From CAIWHR01 sp963811685 (lineage in GTDB: Bacteria; Pseudomonadota; Gammaproteobacteria; Burkholderiales; Casimicrobiaceae): DNA of 64,000 nt. A program made the translations under genes and the position numbers. The DNA lies in assembly GCA_963811685.1 (NCBI GenBank), contig CAWESK010000015.1:1-64000 (forward strand), read 5' to 3'. Below, piece by piece: positions 1-9,825 of this stretch (position 1 is the stretch's first letter; each line of letters opens with the position of its first letter). The notes beneath the pieces were generated by a model. The model searched no databases. It was not told the DNA's origin and was given only the letters and a program-made list of their open reading frames with translations.

Positions 1-64
1 AGGGCCGCAACGAGCGGCGAACCGGCGGAGCGAGGGGACGTGCGAGCAACGCTCCGCGTCGGCG

Positions 65-2454
65 CTACTGGACGCGGCGGAGCCCCTTGCGCGCGCCCGT
101 CGGCTTCGTCCATTCGGAGTCGCGCACCCACTCCGTCGCGGCGGCGGCCGCGACCGGCCGGCTCAGGAGGAAGCCCTGGACCATGTCGCAGCCCAGCGCG
201 CGCAGGCGGTTCAGCGTGGCCTCGTCCTCGACGCCTTCGGCCACCACGACGAGGCCCATGTTGTGGCCGAGCTCGATCGTCGAGCGGACGATGATCGCAT
301 CGTTGGGGTCGGTCACCATCCCCAGCACGAACGACTTGTCGATCTTGAGCTCGTGGACCGGAAGCCGGCGCAGATAGGCAAGCGACGAATAGCCGGTGCC
401 GTAGTCGTCGACAGCGAGCTTGCAGCCCAGTGCTGCCATGCGCTCGAGCGTCCGGATCGCGTGCCCGGGATCGTCCATGATCGCGCTTTCGGTGATTTCG
501 AACGAGATCCAGCGCGCGTCGCACTGCTCGCGCGCAAGGATTGCCTCGAAGCGTTCCGGCAATTCGGTGTCGATCAGGTCGCGCGCCGAGATGTTGATCG
601 AGACGTTCATCGGCAGGCCCTGGCGCCGCCACGCCGCGCATTGCGCGACGGCACGGCCGATGACCCATTGCGTGATGACGCGGATATAGCCCGTCTGCTC
701 GGCAAACGGGATGAACTCGGCGGGTGGGACGAGCCCGCGCACCGGATGATGCCAGCGCACCAGTGCTTCGACGTAATGCTCGGCGACGGCACCGAGCGAC
801 ACCTTGGGTTGATAGACGAGCCCGAGCTCGCCGTTGTCGACGGCCTTGCGGAGGTCGCTCATCAGCGAGAGCCGCTCGAGGCTGTGCTGGTCGTAGTGGT
901 CGTCCCAGACGGCGATGCCGCGATTGCTCCGCTTCGCTTCGTACATCGCGACTTCGGCACGCCGCAAGAGCTTCGACGACTCGTTGCCGTGATCCGGGCA
1001 GGTGGCGACGCCGATGCTCGCGCGGATTTCGACGACGTGCCCTTCGAGGGTCATCGCAGCTTCCAGCACGCGCAGGATCGCCTCGCCGGTACGCCGGGCA
1101 TCGTCGACGAGCGAGTCCGGCAAGAGGATCGCGAACTCGTCGCCACCGAGGCGCGCGACGACGTCGGTTGCGCCGCACGAGCGCACTGCAGACGGGCGCC
1201 CACCTCCCGCAGCAGCAGGTCGCCGATCGGATGCCCGAGCGTGTCGTTGACGTATTTGAAATGATCGAGGTCCATCAGCAGCACGACGAGCGGCTTGCCC
1301 GACGCGGAGGGCGTCGTCGAGGCGACCGGCGAACAGCACGCGGTTGGGCAGGCCCGTCAGCGCGTCGCGATAGGCGAGGTCGGTGATTCTCGATTCGCGG
1401 GTGACGATGCCGTCCTGCATCGCGCTGAACGCGAGCGCGAGATCGCCGATTTCGTCGTTGCGCGCGGTGAGCGGCACCGCGCCGTAATCGCCGGCCGCGA
1501 TGCGGCGGGCCACCCCCGCGAGCTCGCGCACCGGGCGCCCGACGCGGCGCGCGAGGGCAATGCTCGCGAGAATCGACACGACGACGCCGATGAGTGAAAT
1601 CAGCCCGCAGCCGCCGTTGCAGCTGCCAGAAGGGCTCCAGCGCAACGGACAACGGCTCCTGCAGCACGGCGGCCACGTTTTCGCTCTTGCGCACCGACAG
1701 ATCGAGGATGCGCGTGACCGCTTCGTCGCTGTAGCTCGCGTTGCCGTCGCCGTCGGTGCGCGGCGAAGCGGCCGGCGGTCATGTCGCCCAGCAGCGCCGC
1801 GCGGTCCGGCTCCGACAGCGTGCTCGCCTGCACTCGCCAGGGCTCGCCGTCGCGCCGGGTCAGGAACGAGACCTGCAGTCGCGTGAGGCGGTGCAGATCG
1901 TGCGCGAACGTGTCGTCGACCCTGAACCCGACCGCGAGCCATGCGACCGGCAATGGCGCGAGCACCGGGACGATCACCAGCTGGTAGAGCTGCCCGTGCA
2001 TCAGCACCATCGCAAGCGTCTGCTGCGAGGATTCCGCTCTGGTGATGAGATCCGCAAACGCGAAACGCTCGCCGGTCGCGCCGTCCATCGTGTTGGCGAT
2101 CACGCGCTGGTCGAGCCCCACCAGCATCATCAGCGTCGCGTCGATGCGCTTGCCGTGATTCGCGAGGACCGATGCGACGGTCGCGTCGTCGCCGGTGGCC
2201 ACTGCCTCGCGGAACGCATAGTCGGCCGTCAGCAGGCGCGCGCCCTGGATCAGGCGTTCGGTGTCCTGCTCGAGAAAGCGGTCGAACACGTGCGCGCCGG
2301 TGACGATTTCGGCGCCGACCGACTTGCGCGCGGCGGCGAGGCCCGCCGAATTGATCAGCACGTATCCGCCGACCTGCACGCCGACCACGACCAGCAGGAA
2401 CAGCGCGAGGGCGCGTGCCTGGAGGCTGCGAATCGGCAGGGCGGGGAAAGGCAT
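65..2454 (-). pseudogene. Membrane GGDEF-EAL c-di-GMP enzyme, frameshifted
   Basis: This reads as a membrane-bound bifunctional diguanylate cyclase/phosphodiesterase of about 790 residues, spread over three frames. The start at 2454 (MPFPALPIRS) leads into a transmembrane helix, a sensor region of about 230 residues outside the membrane, a second helix near 1590, a HAMP-like stretch, the GGDEF domain (intact GGDEF motif near 1140) and the EAL domain (VEALVRW near 760), ending at TAG 65-67. Frame changes are needed near 1770, 1615, 1295 and 1197, and similarity stays continuous across each. Both catalytic signatures are intact, so the intended protein could make or degrade c-di-GMP. Four indels mean either decay or uncorrected sequence errors. 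Many other genes here carry the same kind of lesion, so I favour sequence error. The gene is divergent from the barrel/cupredoxin pair at 2690-4273 and may sense for it (inference). Confidence 0.8.
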
Positions 2455-2689
2455 GGCGCGAAAGCGTCAGCCGCAGGGGCCCGCGCAAAGATCGGCGACA
2501 TGCCCGCCGTGGCCGCCAAACGAACGTTGACGGGCACGCGACCGGGGCGTTTCGACGGCTTCAACGCGCAGGATGTGCATGCACTTATCGCCAGATATAT
2601 CAGAGGGTTGCGATCGAATTGGAGCCGCGCTCACCGAGCCTGTCGGCGTTGCGCGCGCGAGCGGTATCAATCTTGCTCACACCTCGTGC

Positions 2690-3598
2690 ATGACAAAGCA
2701 AGATCTCTGCCATGGTGCGACCCTGCATGCCCGCGCCGCCGCGGTCGCGTGCGTCGCGCTGTGCTGCGCAGCGGGCACGGTGCGCGCGGAGTGGCTCGTC
2801 GATGTCGACGCCGGCGCGAACTACGACAGCAACCTCACGGGCGCCGCGAGCGCCCCCGATATCCGGCCCGATTGGGCGGCGACACTCGATGCCAGCGTGG
2901 GGCAGTTTTTCGCGCTCACCGGCAACGACGGCTTGACGATGACGGTCAACATGCGTGGCGAGACGTACGACCGCTACCACCAGCTCAACGTCGCATCGAT
3001 CGGCGCGTCGGCGGTGTTGCGGCACAAGTTCGGTCTCGGCTGGGGCGCGCCATGGGCGGCGTTCATCGCCAACGGCTCGTATGACGACTATCGCAGCAAC
3101 ATCCGCCGCGGCGCCCGCTTCGAGCTCCGCGCGGAACTCGGACAGCGAATCACCGAGACCGTCGATGTCGCGGCGGGCATCGCGTACGACCGACGTTATG
3201 CGCCGCACGGTGAACCGGTCGTGCCGTTCCTCTCCGGCAACGTATTCGATCTGATCGGTCAGAGCGCGTATTTCCGCGCCGGCTACGCGATCAACGAGGA
3301 CTGGCTGCTTGGCGTGAACGGATCGATTCGCCGCGGCGACGTCGAGTCCACCTCGCAGCAGGGCCTGGCCGTGTTCCTTGCGTCGAGCGCGATCAGCGAG
3401 GACCCGGCCTTCAATGATCCCGAGCTCTACGGCTATCGGCTGCGGGGGACGACGTCCACGCTGGGCGGGACGCTCAGCTGGGCGCTCGGCGACCGATCGT
3501 CGCTCAATCTCAGCTACACCTACGACGTGACCCATTCGCCGCAAGATCTCGAGTACCGTAGCTACAACGCGGGGCTGGTGTTCGCCTACCGCTTCTGA
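2690..3598 (+). CDS. Outer-membrane beta-barrel protein, function unknown
   Basis: A 302-residue protein starting at ATG 2690 (MTKQDLCHG). The in-frame start at 2573 would place about 39 unlikely residues before the signal peptide. A hydrophobic signal segment ends near AGTVRAEW. The mature part is rich in alternating polar/hydrophobic strands (for example LDASVGQFFAL, LRGTTSTLGGTLSWAL) and ends in aromatic YRF, the C-terminal phenylalanine typical of Bam-assembled barrels. I infer an outer-membrane barrel; no substrate can be named. The next gene, a periplasmic cupredoxin, follows 12 bases after the stop and is probably co-transcribed. A c-di-GMP enzyme lies divergently upstream, a grouping I have seen annotated together in betaproteobacteria. 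Confidence 0.75.
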   Translation: MTKQDLCHGATLHARAAAVACVALCCAAGTVRAEWLVDVDAGANYDSNLTGAASAPDIRPDWAATLDASVGQFFALTGNDGLTMTVNMRGETYDRYHQLNVASIGASAVLRHKFGLGWGAPWAAFIANGSYDDYRSNIRRGARFELRAELGQRITETVDVAAGIAYDRRYAPHGEPVVPFLSGNVFDLIGQSAYFRAGYAINEDWLLGVNGSIRRGDVESTSQQGLAVFLASSAISEDPAFNDPELYGYRLRGTTSTLGGTLSWALGDRSSLNLSYTYDVTHSPQDLEYRSYNAGLVFAYRF

Positions 3599-3610
3599 CG
3601 GAGGAATGCG

Positions 3611-4273
3611 ATGCGCAGTTCATGGTGGTTGGCGGCGCTTGCGCTGATGGTCGCGGCAGGCGGCGCGCGCGCGCAGACCGCCGAGATCGTTGCGCGGGTC
3701 GTCGACGCGCAGGGCAAGCCGGTCGCCGACGCCGTCGTCGTTGCGGTGCCATCCGATGGCAGCGTGCGCCTCCCGGCGAAGCCGCGCGACAACGTCGTCG
3801 ACCAGGTGGACAAGCAGTTCGTGCCGAAGGTGCAGGCGGTGCTGGTCGGCACGCCGGTGACGTTCCCGAACAACGACAACGTGCGCCACCAGGTGTATTC
3901 GTTCTCGCCGGCCAAGCGTTTCGAGCTGCCGCTGTACGCGGGCGTGCCGGCGCAGCCGATCGTGTTCGACAAGCCGGGCGTGGTCGTGCTCGGCTGCAAC
4001 ATCCATGACTGGATGGTCGGGTACATCTACGTGTCCGAGTCGCCGTACTTCGCGAAGACCGGCAAGGACGGCAAGGCGGTGCTTGCCGACTTGCCGGCCC
4101 GCAGCTACGTCGTTCGCGTCTGGCACCCGCAATCCGACGTGTCCGAAGAGTCGACGCACAGGACCGTCGACGCGACAGCGACGCGTGCCGTCGAGGTCGC
4201 GTGGACGCTGAAGCTCAACCCGGAAGTCGTGATGCGGCGCGCGCCGGTTCCGGATCGCGGCGGGCGATACTAA
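3611..4273 (+). CDS. Periplasmic cupredoxin-domain protein ('methylamine utilization protein' type)
   Basis: A 220-residue exported protein with a signal peptide cleaved near ARAQ (residues 18-22). The body is a cupredoxin fold with a full type-1 copper ligand set visible: His93 (NVRHQVY) and Cys129-x2-His132-x2-Met135 (GCNIHDWM). Such proteins are often labelled 'methylamine utilization protein', but no mau genes are present, so I infer only a periplasmic blue-copper or copper-binding role. A Shine-Dalgarno GGAGG at 3600-3604 supports the ATG at 3611. The gene sits 12 bases behind the barrel gene, so the two probably work together at the envelope. A bufferin copper-response operon lies only 6 kb away, which makes copper a shared theme (inference). 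Confidence 0.8.
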   Translation: MRSSWWLAALALMVAAGGARAQTAEIVARVVDAQGKPVADAVVVAVPSDGSVRLPAKPRDNVVDQVDKQFVPKVQAVLVGTPVTFPNNDNVRHQVYSFSPAKRFELPLYAGVPAQPIVFDKPGVVVLGCNIHDWMVGYIYVSESPYFAKTGKDGKAVLADLPARSYVVRVWHPQSDVSEESTHRTVDATATRAVEVAWTLKLNPEVVMRRAPVPDRGGRY

Positions 4274-4373
4274 ACCGCGTCCCCCGGACGAGCTTTCGGT
4301 CGAAGCAGCACCAGCGGCCGACAGGCCGCGGTCGGTCCGATGTCGAGCCTCGGACGGCCTTTAAGCCGGTCGT

Positions 4374-6509
4374 CTACAGCCACGCGGCACGGGCCCGCGC
4401 CGCAAGGTCGACCGTCACCCCGGATCCATCTTGCGGGCGGCCCCTGTTGTCCGACGACAGGTCGGCGATCGGCCATGCACGCACTTGAAAATGCGACGCC
4501 AGGCCTTCGGGGATGAACCGGCTTCGCAGTGCGTAGACGTGCCGATCGCCGTAGGTCGTCTGCTGGCGGACATAGAAGCGCTGCGGGACGATGAGATGCA
4601 GGTGATCCTTGGCGCGCGTCATCGCCACGTAGAGCAGGCGTCGCTCCTCTTCGATATCCTCGCTCGTCCCCGTGCTCATGTCGGACGGAATGCAGCCGTC
4701 GACGACGTTGAGGATCTGCACGGTCTTCCATTCCTGTCCCTTGGCGGAATGGATCGTCGACAGGATGAGGTAGTCGTCGTCGCGGGACGGGGCGCCGGCT
4801 TCGTCGCTCGTCGCGCCGGGCGGATCGAGCGTCACCTCGGTCAGGAAACGCTCGCGCGACGCATAAGTCGCGGCGATTTGCTGGAGCTGGACGAGATCGC
4901 CCTGGCGGGCGGCCGCGTCTTCATGAATTCGCTGCAGATGCGGCTCGTACCAGCGGACGACGGCGTCGATGTCCGCCGGCCAGTTGCCGGAACCCGTGCG
5001 CAGCATCCGCATGACAGCGACGAACGCACGCCAATCGCCGGCGCTCGCGGGCGGGACCTCGAAGGCCTCCATCGCGGCGAGAACGTCCGTCGTCGTGTCG
5101 AGGACATCGAGCAGCCGCGTCGCGGTGGCGGGTCCCACGCCGGGGAGGAGGCGCGCGGCGCGAAATCCGGCGATCCGATTGCGCGGGTTATCGGCCCAAC
5201 GAAGGACGGACAGGACGTCCTTGATATGCGCGCCTTCGAGGAACTTGAGCCCGCCATATTTGACGAAGGGAATGTTGCGCCGGGCGAGCTCGAGCTCCAG
5301 CTGCGCGCTGTGACTCGAGCTGCGAAACAGCACCGCCTGCGACTTCAACGCGATGCCGCCCTCACGATAGTCGAGCACGCGATCCGCGACGAAGGATGCC
5401 TGCTCCGTTTCGTCGCGGACGCTGACGAGCTCGGGCTTCTCCGATGACAATCTCTCCGACCAGAGGTTCTTGGTGAAGCGCTCGTGCGCGAGGCCGATGA
5501 CGGCATTCGACGCCGCGAGGATCGGCTGCGTCGAGCGGTAGTTGCGCTCGAGCGTCACCACCTGCGCGGGCGGCGTGAAGCGCCCGGGAAAATCGAGAAT
5601 GTTGCGCACCGTCGCCGCGCGAAACGAATAGATCGATTGCGCATCGTCGCCGACCACGGTGACGCCGCTGCCGTCGGGCTTCAGCGCGAGCAGGATCGCT
5701 TCCTGCAGCCGGTTGGTGTCCTGGTATTCGTCGACCAGGATGTGGTCGAAACGGCTGCCGATCTCGCGCGCGAGGTCCGGCTCCTCGACCATGTGCAGCC
5801 AGTAGAGCAGCAAGTCGTCGTAATCGAGGACGTTCTGCGCTTGCTTCGCGGCGACGTAGGCGGCGAACAGATGCTTGAGCTCCGGCTCCCACGCGGCGCA
5901 CCACGGGAACGCGCGCGCCAGCACCTCCGGCAACGGCACGCGGCCGTTGACCGCGCGCGAGTAGATGGCGATGCACGTGGCCGGGGTGGGGAAACGCTGC
6001 TTCGTCGCGGATAGCGCGAGCTCGTGCCGCGCGGTCGCGAGCAAATCCTCCGAGTCGGTCCGGTCGTGGACGGAGAAGGATTCGTGCAGCGCGATGCGAG
6101 GCGCGTATTCGCGCAGCAGTCGCGCACCCACGCTGTGAAAGGTGCCCGACCACCGGAAGGCAGGGGCTCGCGACGACGGCGATACGCGGAGCACCTGGTT
6201 GAGAATCCGGCCGACCCGGCGCTCCATTTCGGCCGCGGATCGGCGCGAGAACGTCAACAGCAGGATTCGCTGCGGGTCGGCGCCGCTCGAGATCAAGTGG
6301 GCGACCCGATAGGCGAGCGTATTCGTCTTGCCCGATCCGGCGCCGGCGATCACCAGCAGCGGCCCCGCCACGCGGGACGAACGAGACTCGACGCCATGTT
6401 CGACGGCGCGGCGTTGCTCGGGATTCAACGAAGCGAGGTAATCGTCCGGCGTCTCCGCGGGTTCGGGCGAACGGGCGGTTGACGTGTGCATGGGATCGTG
6501 GAGGCGCAT
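4374..6509 (-). CDS. UvrD/Rep-family superfamily 1 DNA helicase
   Basis: A 711-residue ATP-dependent 3'-5' helicase of the UvrD/PcrA/Rep family. The Q-motif LNPEQRRAV is at residues 28-36 and Walker A GAGSGKT at 56-62. Walker B is LVDEYQDTN, with motif III GDDAQSIYSFR, motif V STIHSAKGQEW and motif VI LYVAMTRAK. The family unwinds DNA in repair and replication restart. At 711 residues it is close to UvrD (about 720), but the divergent spacing of the motifs suggests a UvrD-like paralogue rather than the main uvrD. An alternative start at Met7 (6491) is equally possible. The gene is monocistronic and divergent from the KaiC module. Its promoter would lie in the 85 bases between 6510 and the truncated doxX tail at 6594. 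Confidence 0.9.
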   Translation of the reverse strand: MRLHDPMHTSTARSPEPAETPDDYLASLNPEQRRAVEHGVESRSSRVAGPLLVIAGAGSGKTNTLAYRVAHLISSGADPQRILLLTFSRRSAAEMERRVGRILNQVLRVSPSSRAPAFRWSGTFHSVGARLLREYAPRIALHESFSVHDRTDSEDLLATARHELALSATKQRFPTPATCIAIYSRAVNGRVPLPEVLARAFPWCAAWEPELKHLFAAYVAAKQAQNVLDYDDLLLYWLHMVEEPDLAREIGSRFDHILVDEYQDTNRLQEAILLALKPDGSGVTVVGDDAQSIYSFRAATVRNILDFPGRFTPPAQVVTLERNYRSTQPILAASNAVIGLAHERFTKNLWSERLSSEKPELVSVRDETEQASFVADRVLDYREGGIALKSQAVLFRSSSHSAQLELELARRNIPFVKYGGLKFLEGAHIKDVLSVLRWADNPRNRIAGFRAARLLPGVGPATATRLLDVLDTTTDVLAAMEAFEVPPASAGDWRAFVAVMRMLRTGSGNWPADIDAVVRWYEPHLQRIHEDAAARQGDLVQLQQIAATYASRERFLTEVTLDPPGATSDEAGAPSRDDDYLILSTIHSAKGQEWKTVQILNVVDGCIPSDMSTGTSEDIEEERRLLYVAMTRAKDHLHLIVPQRFYVRQQTTYGDRHVYALRSRFIPEGLASHFQVRAWPIADLSSDNRGRPQDGSGVTVDLAARARAAWL

Positions 6510-6593
6510 CGAACGTTCGTTCGAGCGAGCATACCACGCGGACCGACGTCGTCAAACCGACCGAGGCCGGTCGGGCGGAGTGCTGCGATTCCG

Positions 6594-6639
6594 CTACGCA
6601 GCGTGGCGGCGCCGCAGCCACTCGTCGACGGCGATCCTG
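6594..6639 (-). repeat. Second, truncated copy of the doxX 3' end
   Basis: On the minus strand this encodes RIAVDEWLRRRHAA and a TAG stop, the same C-terminus as the intact doxX gene (RIAVDEWLRRRYAA, TAA at 9826). Bases 6606-6639 are identical to 9838-9871 (34 bp), and 6595-6639 matches 9827-9871 at 43 of 45 positions, in direct orientation. Similarity stops at 6640. The KaiC-kinase module lies exactly between the two copies, as expected for a segment inserted into, or recombined at, the doxX 3' end. Confidence 0.85.
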
Positions 6640-6792
6640 GATTGGCCTCGTCTCCAACGGCTGTTTGTAGGCAAAAGGATGACAGCGCTTCTCCATTGAA
6701 TGTGCGAATGTTTTCGATCGGGCGATACGCGCAAGGAACCCGCTTTGCGTTCCGGGCGGTGGCCGCGCGAGGACGACCCATCTGGAGCGCCG

Positions 6793-8283
6793 ATGAGCAA
6801 GCACGCGACCGCGCCGTCCGTTTCCGCCACCGGGATCGACGGCCTCGACGACGTCCTGGCCGGAGGCTTGACGCCCCATCGGCTGTTCCTCGTGGAGGGT
6901 GTTCCGGGATCGGGAAAAACCACGCTCGCGCTTCAATTTCTGATCGAGGGCGTGCGCCGCGGCGAACGCGTGCTCTACATCACGTTGTCCGAAACCGAGG
7001 CCGAGCTCCGTGCGGTTGCGGCGTCGCACGATTGGGACTTGAAGGGCATCGAAATTCGCGAGCTCGTGGCCTCGGAGGAGAATCTCCGCCCTGATACCCA
7101 GTACACGATGTTTCATCCGTCCGAGGTCGAACTTGGCGAGACGACCAAGACGATCCTCGCGGATGTCGAATCACTGAAACCGCAGCGCGTGGTGTTCGAT
7201 TCGCTGTCGGAAATGCGCCTGCTGGCGGGCAATCCGCTTCGGTATCGCCGGCAGATCCTCGCGCTCAAGCAGTTCTTCGTCGGCCGCGATTGCACCGTGA
7301 TGCTGCTGGACGACATGACGAGCACGAATCACGATCTGCAGGTGCAAAGCATTGCGCACGGTGTCGTGCGGCTGGAGCAGCTCAATCCCGAGTACGGCGC
7401 CGAGCGGCGGCGCCTCGTCGTGCTCAAGTATCGAGGCGTCCACTTTCGCGGGGGGTTCCACGATTACGTGATCCGCAAGGGAGGCCTCCAGGTCTTCCCG
7501 CGGCTCGTCGCGCGCGAAACGTACAAGTCCTCGCCGCAAGTCGATCGCCTCGCGAGCGGGATCACCGAGCTCGATACGCTGCTGGGCGGCGGCATCGAGC
7601 GAGGCACCAGCACGCTCGTGGTCGGCGCGGCGGGAACGGGCAAATCGACCCTTGCGGCCCAGTTTGCCACCGCCGCGGCTGAGCGTGGCGAGAACACGGC
7701 GATGTTCATGTTCGACGAGACGATCAACACGATGCTGAGCCGTCTGGATGGGCTCGGCATCGATCTTCGACGGCACGTCGTGGACAAGCGCGCGGCGCTG
7801 CGGCAGGTCGACCCGGCCGAGTTGTCTCCGGGCGAATTCGCGCATGCCATTCGCCGCGCGGTCGAACGCGATCATGCTCGAATCGTCGTGATCGATAGCC
7901 TCAACGGCTATTTGAACGCGATGCCCGACGAGCGCTTTCTCATCATCCAGCTTCACGAGCTGCTCATGTATCTTGGCCAGGCGGGGGTTGCAACCATCCT
8001 GATCGGCGCCCACCACGGACTCATCGGCGGCCAGATGGTGGCACCGGTCGATGCGAGCTATCTGGCGGACGCGGTGATCCTTATGCGGTACTTCGAGACG
8101 AAAGGCGAGGTGCTGCAGGCAATTTCGGTCATCAAGAAGCGCGGAGGCGCGCACGAACGGACGATCCGCGAGTTCCGGCTTACGAACAACGGCATCACCG
8201 TCGGCCCGCCGTTGCGCAACTTCCGGGGCATCCTCACCGGTGTTCCGGTTCATGAAGGCGGAGACAAGAGTGGCGCGGCGTGA
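6793..8283 (+). CDS. KaiC-like double-domain RecA-family ATPase
   Basis: A 496-residue protein with two tandem KaiC/RecA-like domains. Walker A 1 (GVPGSGKT) is at residues 36-43 and Walker A 2 (GAAGTGKST) at about 278-286. The acidic pairs expected in KaiC N-terminal domains follow YITLSETEAE. I chose ATG 6793 (MSKHATAPS), which has GGAG eight bases upstream; the open frame extends back to 6700 without support. Proteobacterial KaiC homologues of this type lack KaiA and usually sit beside hybrid histidine kinases. They are thought to act in signalling or stress responses rather than as a true clock. Here a hybrid kinase gene overlaps the 3' end, which supports a two-gene signalling unit. The pair is bracketed by doxX tail repeats, suggesting it was acquired as a block. 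Confidence 0.88.
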   Translation: MSKHATAPSVSATGIDGLDDVLAGGLTPHRLFLVEGVPGSGKTTLALQFLIEGVRRGERVLYITLSETEAELRAVAASHDWDLKGIEIRELVASEENLRPDTQYTMFHPSEVELGETTKTILADVESLKPQRVVFDSLSEMRLLAGNPLRYRRQILALKQFFVGRDCTVMLLDDMTSTNHDLQVQSIAHGVVRLEQLNPEYGAERRRLVVLKYRGVHFRGGFHDYVIRKGGLQVFPRLVARETYKSSPQVDRLASGITELDTLLGGGIERGTSTLVVGAAGTGKSTLAAQFATAAAERGENTAMFMFDETINTMLSRLDGLGIDLRRHVVDKRAALRQVDPAELSPGEFAHAIRRAVERDHARIVVIDSLNGYLNAMPDERFLIIQLHELLMYLGQAGVATILIGAHHGLIGGQMVAPVDASYLADAVILMRYFETKGEVLQAISVIKKRGGAHERTIREFRLTNNGITVGPPLRNFRGILTGVPVHEGGDKSGAA

Positions 8284-8606
8284 TCCTCCGTCGCCCGACT
8301 CTCCGTTGCGCGTTGAGCGGCGCGTCCTGGTTCTTGCGCCCACCGATCGCGACGCGAATCTCACGCAATCGGTCCTGACGCGAGCCGGGATCGCGAGCGA
8401 GTGTTTCTCCGACCTCGATTCGCTGTGCGCCGAATTGGACAACGGCGCGGGCGCGGTGCTGTTCCCGGAAGAAGCGGTCGAGCAGGGAAGGAGCGGCCGC
8501 TTCGCCGAATTTCTCGCCACGCAGCCCCCCTGGTCGGATTTGCCGCTTCTCGTCATGGCGCGGCCGGGCGCCGTGTCGACTGAGGTCGCGCGGCGCAGTC
8601 GGCGCG
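8270..8606 (+). pseudogene. N-terminal remnant of hybrid kinase (receiver-like domain)
   Basis: The frame opened by GTG 8270 (or ATG 8252), overlapping the kaiC stop, encodes a receiver-like start (VLVLAPTDRDANLTQSVL) and continues to about STEVA at 8590. Related kinases paired with KaiC then have the rest of this domain, a coiled coil and PAS domain(s). Here the text jumps, out of frame, to RGAVGAIMDMTELK, which looks like the end of a PAS/PAC domain. A large internal segment therefore appears to be missing at about 8588-8600. The frame continues as nonsense to 8998. It could be a real deletion or an assembly collapse. Confidence 0.65.
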
Positions 8607-8609
8607 ATC

Positions 8610-9791
8610 ATGGACATGACCGAGCTGAAGCGCGGCGAGCTCGCATTGCGCGACGCCGACCGGCGCAAGGACGAGTTCCTCGCCATCCTCGCTCACGAGC
8701 TCCGCAATCCGCTCGCTCCGATCCGCAATTCGCTCCACTTGCTGCAACTCACGAGCCAGCGGAATCCCACCGCGCGGCGCGTGGGCGAGATGATGGAGCG
8801 TCAGGTGAACCTGATGGTCCGCCTGGTCGACGACCTGCTCGAGGTGTCGCGGATCACGCGCGGCGTCATTTCACTGCGCAGGGAATCGGTCGAAGTCGCG
8901 GCGGCGGTGCGTCGCGCCGTCGAGGCGAGCCAGATGCTGATCGAGGCGGCGGGCCATCGTCTCGTATTGGATGTTCCCCAAGCGCCGCTCGTCCTTGACG
9001 CCGACCCGGTGCGTCTCGACCAGATCATCGCCAACCTGCTCAACAACGCGGCCAAGTATACCGACCCCGGCGGCGAGATTCGCCTCGCGGTGCGCGAGGA
9101 CGAAGGAGAGCTTGTCATCTCGGTACGCGACACCGGCGTCGGTATCGAGGCGGAGAAGCTCGCGAAAGTCTTCGACCTCTTCCTGCAGGCGGAGCCGCAA
9201 GGTCAGCGTGCGCAGGGAGGGCTCGGGATCGGGCTCACGCTGGTGAAGCGCCTGGTCGAGCTGCATGGCGGCAAAGTGGCGGCGTACAGCGAGGGCCGGG
9301 GCCGCGGCAGCGAGTTCGTCGTACGGCTTCCGCTCGCCGTCGCCGAACCACGCCCATCGGCGAGCCCGGCGGTGGCCGCGACGACGGGATTGCGCAACGG
9401 GTGCCGGGTGCTCGTCGTCGACGACAACCGCGACGCGGCGGACAGCCTTGCGATGCTGCTCGGGCAGCTCGGCGCGGACGCGCGGGTCGAGAACAGCGGG
9501 CCGGATGCGCTCGCAGCGATGCCGGTCTACCGGCCTTCGCTCGTGCTGCTCGACATCGGAATGCCGGGCATGAGCGGACACGAAGTGGGGCAGCGCATCC
9601 GCCAGCGCCACGAGTTCGACGGCGTGCGCATCGTCGCGCTGACCGGATGGGGCCAGGCCGAGGACCGGCAGCGTTCGCAGAAATCCGGGTTCGACCAGCA
9701 CCTGACGAAGCCCGTTGCCCTCGCTGATCTGCAGGCGCTTCTCGCGACGGTCGAAACGCCGATCGAAAACCGGGTCCCGACGCCCGGTTAG
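8610..9791 (+). CDS. Hybrid sensor histidine kinase/response regulator, N-truncated
   Basis: The intact part is 393 residues. HisKA has phospho-acceptor His29 in AHELRNPL. HATPase_c has an N-box (NLLNNAAKY), G1 (DTGVGI) and G2 (GLGIGLTLVK). A C-terminal receiver has phosphorylatable Asp315 (LVLLDIGMPG) and the conserved Lys in LTKPVAL. No sensor domain remains in frame: the PAS end is visible just before ATG 8610 but is cut off from the upstream fragment at 8270-8606. Family members of this design relay phosphate internally and partner with the adjacent KaiC-like ATPase. If the deletion is real, this would be a soluble kinase without input. The stop at 9789-9791 lies 34 bases from the convergent doxX end. 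Confidence 0.82.
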   Translation: MDMTELKRGELALRDADRRKDEFLAILAHELRNPLAPIRNSLHLLQLTSQRNPTARRVGEMMERQVNLMVRLVDDLLEVSRITRGVISLRRESVEVAAAVRRAVEASQMLIEAAGHRLVLDVPQAPLVLDADPVRLDQIIANLLNNAAKYTDPGGEIRLAVREDEGELVISVRDTGVGIEAEKLAKVFDLFLQAEPQGQRAQGGLGIGLTLVKRLVELHGGKVAAYSEGRGRGSEFVVRLPLAVAEPRPSASPAVAATTGLRNGCRVLVVDDNRDAADSLAMLLGQLGADARVENSGPDALAAMPVYRPSLVLLDIGMPGMSGHEVGQRIRQRHEFDGVRIVALTGWGQAEDRQRSQKSGFDQHLTKPVALADLQALLATVETPIENRVPTPG

Positions 9792-9825
9792 GCCTGGACG
9801 CGCACGCCCCAGCGCGCGGGGAGCA

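Noticed and set aside
4274..4373. Terminator between cupredoxin and helicase
   Set aside because: A GCGGCC/GGCCGC stem exists but without a T-run on either strand.
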